DNA of 64,000 nt from positions 744,001 through 808,000 of the forward strand of contig NC_135056.1 in assembly GCF_051014685.1 (NCBI RefSeq), written 5' to 3'. The translations under genes and the position numbers were made by a program. Of the stretch, positions 13,040 through 22,974 are shown piece by piece. The DNA comes from Ptiloglossa arizonensis (lineage: Eukaryota > Arthropoda > Insecta > Hymenoptera > Colletidae). A model generated the notes under the pieces. The model saw only the letters and a list, made by a program, of their open reading frames with translations. It was not told where the DNA came from and did no database searches. How positions within the stretch are numbered: the stretch's first letter is position 1; the number at the start of each line of letters is the position of its first letter.

Positions 13040-15360
13040 GAGTTTCTACTTTCAGATGCAACAGAAATTTTGCGGATTGGTCAATCCATTCGCGAGATAT
13101 GGCAGTTTGAGGTAAGAAACGCTTGAGAAACTCCAAATTTTCGCAGTTCTGATGCTCGAAACGAATAACTAGAACGGCCTAGGGGAAGACTACTCATACC
13201 GTTGTAATCGGGCGAGTTTCTACTTTCAGATGCAACAGAAATTTTGCGGATTGGTCAATCCGTTCGCGAGATATGGCAGTTTTGAGGTAAGAAACGCTTG
13301 AGAAACTCCAAATTTTCGCAGTTCTGATGCTCGAAACTAATAACTAGAACGGCCTAGGGGAAAACTACTCATACCGTTGTAATCGGGCGAGTTTCTACTT
13401 TCAGATGCAACAGAAATTTTGCGGATTGGTCAATCCGTTCGCGAGATATGGCAGTTTTGAGGTAAGAAACGCTTGAGAAACTCCAATTTTTCGCAGTTCT
13501 GATGCTCGAAACGAGTTACTAGAACGGCCTAGGGGAAGACTACTCATACCGTTGTAGTCGGGCGAGTTTCTACTTTCAGATGCAACAGAAATTTGGCGGA
13601 TTGGTCAATCCGTTCCCGAGATATGGCAGTTTTGAAGTAAGAAACGCTTGAGAAACTCCAAATTCCCGCAGTTCTGATGCTCGAAACGAATAACTAGAAC
13701 GGCCTAGGGGAAGACTACTCATACCGTTGTAATCGGGCGAGTTTCTACTTTCAGATGCAACAGAAATTTTGCGGATTGGTCAATCCGTTCCCGAGATATG
13801 GCAGTTTTGAAGTAAGAAACGCTTGAAAAACTCAAAATTTTCGCAGTTCTGATGCCCGAAACGAATAACTAGAACGGCCTAGGGGAAGACTACTCATACC
13901 GTTGTAATCGGGCGAGTTTCTACTTTCAGATGCAACAGAAATTTTGCGGATTGGTCAATCCGTTCGCGAGATATGGCAGTTTTGATGTAAGAAACGCTTG
14001 AAAAACTCAAAATTTTCGCAGTTCTGATGCCCGAAACGAATAACTAGAACGGCCTAGGGGAAGACTACTCATACCGTTGCAATCGGGCGAGTTTCTACTT
14101 TCAGATGCAACAGAAATTTTGCGGATTGGTCAATCCGTTCGCGTGATATGGCAGTTCTGAGGTAAGAAACGCTTGAGAAACTCCAAATTTTCGCAGTTCT
14201 GATGCTCGAAACGAATAACTAGAACGGCCTAGGGGAAAACTACTCATACCGTTGTAATCGGGCGAGTTTCTACTTTCAGATGCAACAGAAATTTTGCGGA
14301 TTGGTCAATCCGTTCGCGAGATATGGCAGTTCTGAAGTAAGAAACGCTTGAGAAACTCCAAATTTTCGCAGTTCTGATGCTCGAAACGAATAACTAGAAC
14401 GGCCTAGGGGAAGACTACTCATACCTTTGTAATCGGGCGTTTCTCTACTTTCAGATGCAACAGAATCTTTGCGGATTGGTCAATCCGTTCGTGAGATATG
14501 GCAGTTTTGAGGTAAGAAACGCTTGAGAAACTCCAATTTTTCGCAGTTCTGATGCTCGAAACGAATAGCTAGAACGGCCTAGGGGAAAACTACTCATACC
14601 GTTGTAATCGGGCGGGTTTCTACTTTCAGATGCAACAGAAATTTTGCGGATTGGTCAATCTGTTCGCGAGATATGGCAGTTTTGATGTAAGAAACGCTTG
14701 AGAAACTCCAAATTTTCGCAGTTCTGTTGCTCGAAACGAATAACTAGAACGGCCTAGGGGAAGACTACTCATACCGTTGTAATCGGGCGAGTTTCTACTT
14801 TCAGATGCAACAGAATCTTTGCGGATTGGTCAATCCGTTCGCGAGATATGGCAGTTTTGAGGTAAGAAACGCTTGAGAAACTCCAATTTTTCGCAGTTCT
14901 GATGCTCGAAACGAATTACTAGAACGGTCTAGGGGAAGACTACTCATACCGTTGTAGTCGGGCGAGTTTCTACTTTCAGATGCAACAGAAATTTTGCGGA
15001 TTGGTCAATCCGTTCGCGAGATATGGCAGTTTGAGGTAAGAAACGCTTGAGAAACTCCAAATTTTCGCAGTTCTGATGCTCGAAACGAATAACTAGAACG
15101 GCCTAGGGGAAAACTACTCATACCGTTGTAATGGGGCCAGTTTCTACTTTCAGATGCGACACAAATTTTGCGGATTGGTCAAACCGTTCGCGAGATATGG
15201 CAGTTTGAGGTAAGAAACGCTTGAGAAACTCCAAATTTTCGCAGTTCTGATGCTGGAAACGAATAACTAGAACGGCCTAGGGGAAGACTACTCATACCGT
15301 TGTAATCGGGCGAGTTTCTACTTTCAGATGCAACAGAAATTTTGCGGATTGGTCAATCCG
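13040..15360 (+). repeat. Dispersed higher-order satellite block, copy 2
   Basis: Second copy of the block at about 1.5-3.83 kb, displaced by 11537 bp. The shared markers include TAATAAC at 13338, the TACCTT variant at 14422, and GTAATGGGG at 15128. Small differences from copy 1 (such as TTTGAGG for TTTAAGG near 15028 and a GATGCTGG change near 15250) show that it is not a collapsed assembly copy. Confidence 0.88.
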
Positions 15361-16259
15361 TTCGCGTGATATGGCAGTTCTGAGGTAAGAAACGCTTGAG
15401 AAACTCCAAATTTTCGCAGTTCTGATGCTCGAAACGAATAACTAGAACGGCCTAGGGGAAAACTACTCATACCGTTGTAATCGGGCGAGTTTCTACTTTC
15501 AGATGCAACAGAAATTTTGCGGATTGGTCAATCCGTTCGCGAGATATGGCAGTTCTGAAGTAAGAAACGCTTGAGAAACTCCTAATTTTCGCAGTTCTGA
15601 TGCTCGAAACGAATAACTAGAACGGCCTAGGGGAAAACTACTCATACCGTTGTAATCGGGCGAGTTTCTACTTTCAGATGCAACAGAAATTTTGCGGATT
15701 GGTCAATCCGTTCCCGAGATATGGCAGTTTTGAGGTAAGAAACGCTTGAGAAACTCCAAATTTCCGCAGTTCTGATGCTCGAAACGAATAACTAGAACGG
15801 CCTAGGGGAAGACTACTCATACCGTTGTAAACGGGCGGGTTTCTACTTTCAGATGCAACAGAAATTTTGCGGATTGGTCAATCCGTTCGCGAGATATGGC
15901 TGTTTTGATGTAAGAAACGCTTGAGAGACTCCAAATTTTCGCAGTTCTGATGCTCGAAACGTATAACTAGAACGGCCTAGGAGAAGACTACTCATACCGA
16001 TGTAATCGGGCGAGTTTCTACTTTCAGATGCAACAGAATCTTTGCGGATTGGTCAATCCGTTCGCGAGATATGGCAGTTTTGAGGTAAGAAACGCCTGAG
16101 AAACTCCAATTTTTCGCAGTTCTGATGCTCGAAACGAATTACTAGAACGGCCTAGGAGAAGACTACTCATACCGATGTAATCGGGCAAGTTTCTACTTTC
16201 AGATGCAACAGAAATTTTGCGGATTGGTCAATCCGTTCGCGAGATATGGCAGTTTGGAG

Positions 16260-16422
16260 GTAAGAAACGCTTGAGAAACTCAAAATTTTCGCAGTTCTGA
16301 TGCTCGAAACGAGTAACTAGTACGGCCTAGGGTAAAAGTACGCAGACCGTTGTAATCGAGCGAGTTTCTTCTTTCAGATGCAACGGAAATTTTGCGAATT
16401 GGTCAATCCGTTCGCGAGATAT
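16260..16422 (+). repeat. Degenerate, truncated terminal satellite monomer
   Basis: The last monomer carries a cluster of changes found in no internal monomer: AGTAACTAGTACGG, CTAGGGTAAAAGTACGCAGACC, AATCGAGCG, TTTCTTCTTTC, CAACGGAAATTTTGCGAATT. It ends after TTCGCGAGATAT, about 12 bases short of a full unit, where the pyrimidine-rich short satellite begins with CCGTTTCTTTCTTCG. Edge monomers escape homogenisation by unequal exchange, which fits a true array boundary. Confidence 0.9.
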
Positions 16423-17319
16423 CCGTTTCTTTCTTCGTTTCTCCGTTTCTTTCATCGTTTCTCCGTTTCTTTGCTCGTTTCTCCGTTTCTTTGTTCGTTT
16501 CTCCGTTTCTTTGTTCGTTTCTCCGTTTCTTTGTTCGTTTCTCCGTTTCTTTGTCCGTTTCTCCGCTCCTTTCTTCGTTTCTCCGTTTATTTCTTCGTTT
16601 TTCCATTTACTCCTCCGTTCCTCCGTTTCTTTGTTCGTTTCTCCGTTTTTTGTCGTTTCTCCGTTTCTTTGTTCGTTTCTCCGTTTCTTTGTTCGATTCT
16701 CCGTTTCTTTGTTCGTTTCTATATTTCTTTGTTCGTTTCTCCGTTTCTTTGTTCGTTTCTTCGTTTCTTTGTTCGTTTCTCCGTTTCTTTGTTTGTTTCT
16801 CCGTTTCTTTGTTCATTTCTCCGTTTCTTTGTTCGTTTCACCGTTTCTTTGCTCGTTTCTCCGTTTCTTTGTTCGTTTCTCCGCTCCTTTCTTCGTTTCT
16901 CCGTTAATTTCTTCGTTTTTCCATTTATTTCTCCGTTTCTCCGTTTCTTTCTTCGTTTCTCCGTTTATTTCTCCGTTTCTCCGTTTCTTTCTTCGTTTCT
17001 CCGTTTCTTTGTTCGTTTCTCCGTTTCGTTCTCCGTTTCTCCGTTTCTTTCTGCGTTTGGCCGTTTCTTTGTTCGTTTCTCTGTTTGTTTCTCCGTTTCT
17101 CCATTTATTTCTCCGCTTCTCCGTTTCTTTGCTCGTTTCTCCGTTTCTTTGTTCGTTTCTCCGCTCCTTTCTTCGTTTCTCCGTTTATTTCTTCGTTTCT
17201 CCATTTATTTCTTCGTTTCTCCGTTTCTTTCTTCGTTTCTCCGTTTCTTTCTTCGTCTCTCCGTTTCTTCCTTCGTTTCTTCGTTTCTCCGTTTCTCCGT
17301 TTCTCCGTTTCTCCGTTTC
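16423..17319 (-). repeat. Short-satellite array, pyrimidine-rich on +, left arm of core A
   Basis: The minus-strand unit is GAAACGGAGAAACGAAGAAA (20 bp). Most units here are the CGAACAAAG variant (seen on + as CTTTGTTCG). The last 35-40 bases before the core shorten to repeats of an 8-bp unit, CGTTTCTC, and run directly into CGATTAAATGATT of the core. This is the shortest arm in the window, about 0.9 kb, squeezed between the 175-bp satellite and core A. The overlapping open frames on both strands follow the repeat and are not genes. Confidence 0.95.
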
Positions 17320-17534
17320 GATTAAATGATTATAATAGTTATAATTTCTATCATAAATCATTTGAGCTATTGTTAAATTTTAAACTAATACTCTAAATAC
17401 ATATTTATTATATTTTTTAATCTCTTTAGCCTCCAGAAGAATTTTATTTATACTATTTACTGTATATAATAATTTACACAGAATCGGAAATAAATCAAAT
17501 TATTTATTTATAATAATTGTTTTTTGTTCACTTA
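17320..17534. repeat. Left terminal inverted repeat of core A
   Basis: It runs from GATTAAATGATT to TTCACTTA and contains CTTTAGCCTCCAGAAGAATT and ACACAGAATCGGAAATAAAT. The reverse complement lies at 18738-18950. The two arms of core A differ at many positions, including AGCTATTG against ATCTATAG, but this arm is almost identical to the right arm of core B. The arms are therefore two old diverged types that have been copied together. Confidence 0.9.
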
Positions 17535-17608
17535 TTTTGCCAAAAATTTCGATTCTTTCGAGTCTCGATCAAAATCAATTTCGACAAGTTTCCTAATTAA
17601 TTGCAATA

Positions 17609-17691
17609 CATAAATAAGATGCACATTGTTCGATCAATATAGGGAACATGCGTAAATGTTAATAACAATCGCTGAAATGAACAAACATTCA
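17609..17691 (-). other. 83-bp invariant block in core A
   Basis: This 83-bp stretch (from CATAAATAAGATGC to ATGAACAAACATTCA) is base-for-base identical, in reverse complement, to 39661-39743 and 40205-40287 of core B. The latter two sit in a duplicated module whose other parts differ at about one position in four by eye. The contrast suggests local gene conversion or constraint. The function is unknown. Confidence 0.75.
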
Positions 17692-17800
17692 CTGAAACCG
17701 TTCGCCTTCGCAGACTTCGCAATATCTTGACATTTATTTATCATAATTATTAACAACCGTCGTTGGACCGTAGATTAAACAATTTTTGACAATGTTTCGG

Positions 17801-17809
17801 TATAAAAAG
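17801..17809 (+). promoter_or_regulatory. TATA-box-like TATAAAAAG in core A
   Basis: TATAAAAAG follows GTTTCGG and matches the classical TATA consensus. The complement is kept in core B at 39543-39551. I see no convincing arthropod initiator about 30 bases downstream and no downstream reading frame. In such AT-rich DNA the match may be chance. Confidence 0.2.
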
Positions 17810-17977
17810 CCATCAATTTCTTGAAATATTTGGTTAGATCGAACAAATACGATCGAAGAAGCCGTGGGATAAAATAAATGAATATTTCTCTACATATCGG
17901 AATTATAGTTTGTATGTATGCAAATATATTCTGAAACCGCAATTACAAATCCCTGTAACGTGGTAATTACATGGGTT

Positions 17978-18084
17978 GCCATCTATTGGAGAAAGGGTTA
18001 AACTACACTTAAGGGGTGAAAACACTTGGCGGAGAAACGCTCAAGTTTGTCGAGGAATTGTTCTAATTTCCACAAATAGATGGC
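17978..18084. mobile_element. 107-bp MITE-like insert with 10-bp perfect inverted ends, in core A
   Basis: The segment starts GCCATCTATT and ends AATAGATGGC, a perfect 10-bp inverted repeat. It is less AT-rich than its surroundings and includes AAGGGGTGAAAACACTTGG and GGCGGAGAAACGCTCAAG. The same segment is at 39268-39374 in core B, so it predates the core duplication. No clear target-site duplication is visible. It may be a small nested element or a conserved hairpin; the family is not recognised. Confidence 0.45.
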
Positions 18085-18737
18085 GCGACAAGTACAATTT
18101 ACCGACATTAGAGATAAGTATTTCCATTTGTATGATATTCCCTACCGTGCGATAAAATAAATAAATACTTTTGTACAAACTTTTGTATGTTTCATCTTTC
18201 GAATAAATGTAAAATTAAACCTACCACGGTAAATTTTATTCTTGAAATTATTAATGTTTCTAGGACGATTTATTTCAGTATAAAGAGTGCTATAGATGGG
18301 AAATTTGTGTACATAATAATTATTGAGTATAAAATAATTATTCTTTTATAAGAGTTTAATATATTAAATAAGGAAGAAGAGTTAATCTTTATTATTTTAA
18401 AAATAAAAATTAAAATTAAAGAAATTATTGAATATAAAATGAAATATGTTAAAAATTTATTTTTGTTAATTATTAATAAAATAATAGATGTTTGTATAAC
18501 AGATGAATATCCTATAATTATTATGATTGATTTTTTTGTTCAAGCAAATGATAGGGGCAATAATTACATTAATTTGGCAAATAAAATAAATTTCATTATT
18601 AAATTTTAATATGAGTTCTATAATAATTATAGGGATTAATTTTATTAAAGTTATTATAAAGAATAGATTAATTCAGTTTAATGAATAAATTAAAGAAACG
18701 AATCGAACATTTAAAGAGTACATCGCAATTTTTAAGA

Positions 18738-18950
18738 TAAGTGAAAAAAAAAATTATTATAAATAAATGATTAGATTTATTTCCGATTCTGTGTAAATTA
18801 TTATATATAGTAAATAGTATGAATAAAATTCTTCTGGAGGCTAAAGAGATTAAAAAATATATTAAATATGAATTTAGAGTATTAGTGTCTAATTTAACTA
18901 TAGATCAAATGATTTATAATAGGAATTATAAATATTATAATCATTTAATA
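18738..18950. repeat. Right terminal inverted repeat of core A
   Basis: It runs from TAAGTGAA to ATCATTTAATA and is followed in phase by GAAACGGAG of the purine-rich array. It matches the left arm of core B (38401-38614) more closely than the left arm of its own core. An open frame here (ATG at 18819, running into the satellite to 19013) is not conserved as coding: the other arm type has a stop in it, and most differences would change the amino acid. Confidence 0.9.
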
Positions 18951-19716
18951 GAAACGGAGAAACGGAGAAACGGAGAAACGGAGAAACGGAGAAACGATGA
19001 AACGAAGAGATAAACCGAGAAACGGAGAAAGAAACGGAGAAACGAAGAAAGAATCGGAGAAACGAAGAAAGAAACGGAGGAACGAACAAAGAAACGGAGA
19101 AACGAAGAAAAAACGCAGAAACGAAGAAAGAAACGGGGAAACGGAGAAATAAATGAGGAAACGAAGAAATAAACGGAGAAACGAAGAAAGAAACGGAGAA
19201 ACGAACAAGGAAACGGAAAAACGAAGAAAGAAACGGAGAAACGAAGAAAGAAACGGAGATACGAAGAAAGAAACGGAGAAACGAACAAAGAAACGCAGAA
19301 ACGAACAAAGAAACGGAGAAACGGAGAAATAAATGGAGAAACGAAGAAATAAACCGAGAAACGGAGAAAGAAGCGGAGAAACGAACAAAGAAACGGAGAA
19401 ACGAACAAAGAAACGGAGAAACGAACAAAGAAACGGAGAAACGAACAAAGAAACGGAGAGACGAACAAAGAAACGGAGAAACGAACAAAGAAACGGAGAA
19501 ACGAACAAAGAAACGGAGAAACGAACAAAGAAACGGAGAAACGAAGAAAGAAACGGAGAAACGAAGAAAGAAACGGAGAAATAAGTGGAGAAACGGAGAA
19601 AGAAACGGAGAAACGATGAAAGAAACAGAGAAACGAACAAAGAAACGGAGAAACGATGAAAGAAACCGAGAAACGAAGAACGAAACGAAGAAACGAAGAA
19701 AGAAACGAAGAATCGG

Positions 19717-22700
19717 AGAAATAAATGGAGAAACGAAGAAAAAACGGAGAAACGAAGAAAGAAACGGAGAAACGAAGAAAGAAACGGAGAAACGAAGAAA
19801 GAAACGGAGTAACGAAGAAAGAAACGAAGAAACTAAGAAAGAAGCGGAGAATCGGAGAAATAAATGGAGAAACAAAGAAATAAACCGAGAAACGGTGAAA
19901 GAATCGGAGAAACGTACAAAGAAACGGAGAAAAGAAGAAAGAAACGGAGAAACGAAGAAAGAAACGGAGAAACGAAAAAAGAAACGGAGAAACGAAAAAA
20001 GAAACGGAGAAACGAACAAAGAAACGGAGAAACGAAGAAAGAAACGGAGAAACGGAGAAATAAATGGAGAAACGAAGAAATAAACGGAGAAACGAAGGAA
20101 GAAACGGAGAAACGAAGAAAGAAACGGAGAAACGAAGAAAGAAACGGAGAAACGAAGAAAGAAACGGAGTAACGAAGAAAGAAACGAAGAAACTAAGAAA
20201 GAAGCGGAGAATCGGAGAAATAAGTGGAGAAACAAAGAAATAAACCGAGAAACGGTGAAAGAATCGGAGAAACGTACAAAGAAACGGAGAAAAGAAGAAA
20301 GAAACGGAGAAACGAAGAAAGAAACGGAGAAACGAAGAAAGAAACGGAGAAACGAAGAAGGAAACGGAGTAACGAAGAAAGAAACGAAGAAACGAAGAAT
20401 GAAACGGAGAATCGGAGAAATAAATGGAGAAACGAAGAAATAAACCGAGAAACGGAGAAAGAAACGGAGAAACGAACAAAGAAACTGAGAAACGAAGAAA
20501 GAAACGGAGAAACAAAGAATGAAACGGGGAAACGAAGAAAGAAACGGAGAAACGATGAAAGAAACGGAGAAACGAAGAAAGAAACGAAGAAACGAAGAAA
20601 GAAACGAAGAAACGAAGAAAGAAACGGGGTATCGGGGAAATAAATGGAGAAACGAAGAAATAAACCGAGAAACGGAGAAAGAAACGGAGAAACGAACAAA
20701 GAAACTGAGAAACGAAGAAAGAAACGGAGAATCGGAGAAATAAATGGAGAAATGAAGAAATAAACGGAGAAACGAACAAAGAATCGAAGAAACGAAGAAA
20801 GAAACGGAGAAACGAAGAAAGAAACGGAGAAACGAAGAAAGAAACGGAGAAACGAAGAAAGAAACGGAGAATCGAAGAAAGAAACGGAGAAACGAAGAAA
20901 CGAAGAAAGAAACGGAGAAACGAAGAAAGAAACGGAGTATCGGAGAAATAAATGGAGAAACGAAAAAATAAACAGAGAAACAGAGAAAGAAACGGAGAAA
21001 CGGAGAAACGAACAAAGAAACGGAGAAACGAAGAAAGAAACGGAGAAACGATGAAAGAAACGGAGAAACGAAGAAAGAAACGGAGATACGAAGAAAGAAA
21101 CGGAGAGACGAACAAAGAAACGGAGAAACGAACAAAGAAACGGAGAAACGAACAAAGAAACGGAGAAACGAACAAAGAAACGGAGAAACGAAGAAAGAAA
21201 CGGAGAAACGAAGAAAGAAACGGAGAAATAAGTGGAGAAACGGAGAAAGAAACGGAGAAACGATGAAAGAAACAGAGAAACGAACAAAGAAACGGAGAAA
21301 CGATGAAAGAAACCGAGAAACGAAGAACGAAACGAAGAAACGAAGAATCGGAGAAATAAATGGAGAAACGAAGAAATAAACGGAGAAACGAAGAAAGAAA
21401 CGGAGAAACGAAGAAAGAAACGGAGAAACGAAGAAAGAAACGGAGTAACGAAGAAAGAAACGAAGAAACTAAGAAAGAAGCGGAGAATCGGAGAAATAAA
21501 TGGAGAAACAAAGAAATAAACCGAGAAACGGTGAAAGAATCGGAGAAACGTACAAAGAAACGGAGAAAAGAAGAAAGAAACGGAGAAACGAAGAAAGAAA
21601 CGGAGAAACGAAAAAAGAAACGGAGAAACGAAAAAAGAAACGGAGAAACGAACAAAGAAACGGAGAAACGAAGAAAGAAACGGAGAAACGGAGAAATAAA
21701 TGGAGAAACGAAGAAATAAACGGAGAAACGAAGAAAGAAACGGAGAAACGAAGAAAGAAACGGAGAAACGAAGAAAGAAACGGAGAAACGAAGAAAGAAA
21801 CGGAGTAACGAAGAAAGAAACGAAGAAACTAAGAAAGAAGCGGAGAATCGGAGAAATAAGTGGAGAAACAAAGAAATAAACCGAGAAACGGTGAAAGAAT
21901 CGGAGAAACGTACAAAGAAACGGAGAAAAGAAGAAAGAAACGGAGAAACGAAGAAAGAAACGGAGAAACGAAGAAAGAAACGGAGAAACGAAGAAGGAAA
22001 CGGAGTAACGAAGAAAGAAACGAAGAAACGAAGAATGAAACGGAGAATCGGAGAAATAAATGGAGAAACGAAGAAATAAACCGAGAAACGGAGAAAGAAA
22101 CGGAGAAACGAACAAAGAAACGGAGAAACGAAGAAAGAAACGGAGAAACAAAGAATGAAACGGGGAAACGAAGAAAGAAACGGAGAAACGATGAAAGAAA
22201 CGGAGAAACGAAGAAAGAAACGAAGAAACGAAGAAAGAAACGAAGAAACGAAGAAAGAAACGGAGTATCGGGGAAATAAATGGAGAAACGAAGAAATAAA
22301 CCGAGAAACGGAGAAAGAAACGGAGAAACGAACAAAGAAACTGAGAAACGAAGAAAGAAACGGAGAATCGGAGAAATAAATGGAGAAATGAAGAAATAAA
22401 CGGAGAAACGAACAAAGAATCGAAGAAACGAAGAAAGAAACGGAGAAACGAAGAAAGAAACGGAGAAACGAAGAAAGAAACGGAGAAACGAAGAAAGAAA
22501 CGGAGAATCGAAGAAAGAAACGGAGAAACGAAGAAACGAAGAAAGAAACGGAGAAACGAAGAAAGAAACGGAGTATCGGAGAAATAAATGGAGAAACGAA
22601 AAAATAAACAGAGAAACAGAGAAAGAAACGGAGAAACGGAGAAACGAACAAAGAAACGGAGAAACGAAGAAAGAAACGGAGAAACGATGAAAGAAACGGA

Positions 22701-22731
22701 GAAACGAAGAAAGAAACGGAGATACGAAGAA
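19717..22731 (+). repeat. 1636-bp higher-order repeat in the purine-rich array, two tandem copies
   Basis: Variant order at about 19.72-21.10 kb is repeated 1636 bp downstream at about 21.35-22.73 kb. The rare GGAGAAAAGAAGAAAG unit at 19921 and 20281 reappears at 21557 and 21917, and the GAAACAGAGAAAGAAACGG stretch is carried along. Inside each copy the same rare unit recurs 360 bp apart, a nested sub-period. A further partial copy lies near 23.3-24.1 kb (rare unit at about 23525). Confidence 0.85.
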
Positions 22732-22974
22732 AGAAACGGAGAAACGAACAAAGAAACGCAGAAACGAACAAAGAAACGGAGAAACGGAGAAATAAATGGA
22801 GAAACGAAGAAATAAACGGAGAAACGAAGAAAGAAACGGAGAAACGAAGAAAGAAACGGAGAAACGAAGAACGAAACGGAGTAACGAAGACAGAAACGAA
22901 GAAACGAAGAAAGAAACGGAGTAACGAAGACAGAAACGAAGAAACGAAGAATGAAACGGAGAATCGGAGAAATA

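Larger units (their letters stand above)
1..16422 (+). repeat. 175-bp satellite array, about 94 monomers
   Basis: Head-to-tail tandem repeat. Taking GTAAGAAACGC as phase mark, the first monomers start at 1, 177, 352, 527 and 702, giving a period of 174-176 bp; the last full phase mark is at 16260. Nearly every monomer keeps TTCGCAGTTCTGATGC, ACGGCCTAGGGG, GTTTCTACTTTCAGATGC and TTCGCGAGATATGGCAG. Differences between monomers are mostly single substitutions, plus a one-base TTTT/TTT length change before GAGGTAAG. The length is close to one nucleosome repeat, as is common for centromeric and pericentromeric satellites, but a centromeric role is inference only. Short open frames on the minus strand (for example 991-1311 and 6410-6730) span two monomers and follow the repeat, so they are not genes. 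I see no gene or inserted element in the array. Confidence 0.98.
17320..18950 (-). mobile_element. Core A: AT-rich element core with inverted ends, reverse orientation
   Basis: This is 1631 bp of unique AT-rich DNA bounded by inverted repeats of about 215 bp: GATTAAATGATTATAAT at the left and its complement, ending ATTATAATCATTTAATA, at the right. It is near-identical, in reverse complement, to core B (38401-40663), but lacks about 632 bp present in B. The join in A is near 17550-17570, in TTCGATTCTTTCGAGTCTCGATC. The satellite on its two sides has opposite polarity, so the inverted symmetry continues into the arms. I see no transposase, helicase or reverse transcriptase reading frame. This fits a non-autonomous foldback-like or MITE-like core; the strand is given relative to core B. 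Confidence 0.82.

Noticed and set aside
1..16422. CRISPR-like regular repeats
   Set aside because: Monomers are contiguous, with no unique spacers, and the sequence is a eukaryotic-type satellite.
18029..18050. AGAAACGCT in the 107-bp insert resembling the start of the 175-bp monomer and the 20-bp unit
   Set aside because: Only about nine bases match and the flanks disagree; too short to claim common origin.
17320..18950. Link between core A length (1631 bp) and the 1632- and 1636-bp higher-order periods
   Set aside because: The core and the arrays share no sequence that would explain equal lengths; taken as coincidence.
18819..19013. ATG-started frame in the right inverted repeat of core A
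   Set aside because: It runs into the satellite. The other arm type has an in-frame stop, and the differences between arms mostly change amino acids, as expected for non-coding DNA.
19333..19584. Plus-strand K/R/N/E/T-rich open frames of 60-300 codons in the purine-rich arrays
   Set aside because: Translations of the purine strand between chance TAA codons in AAATAAAT variant units; they have no independent support.
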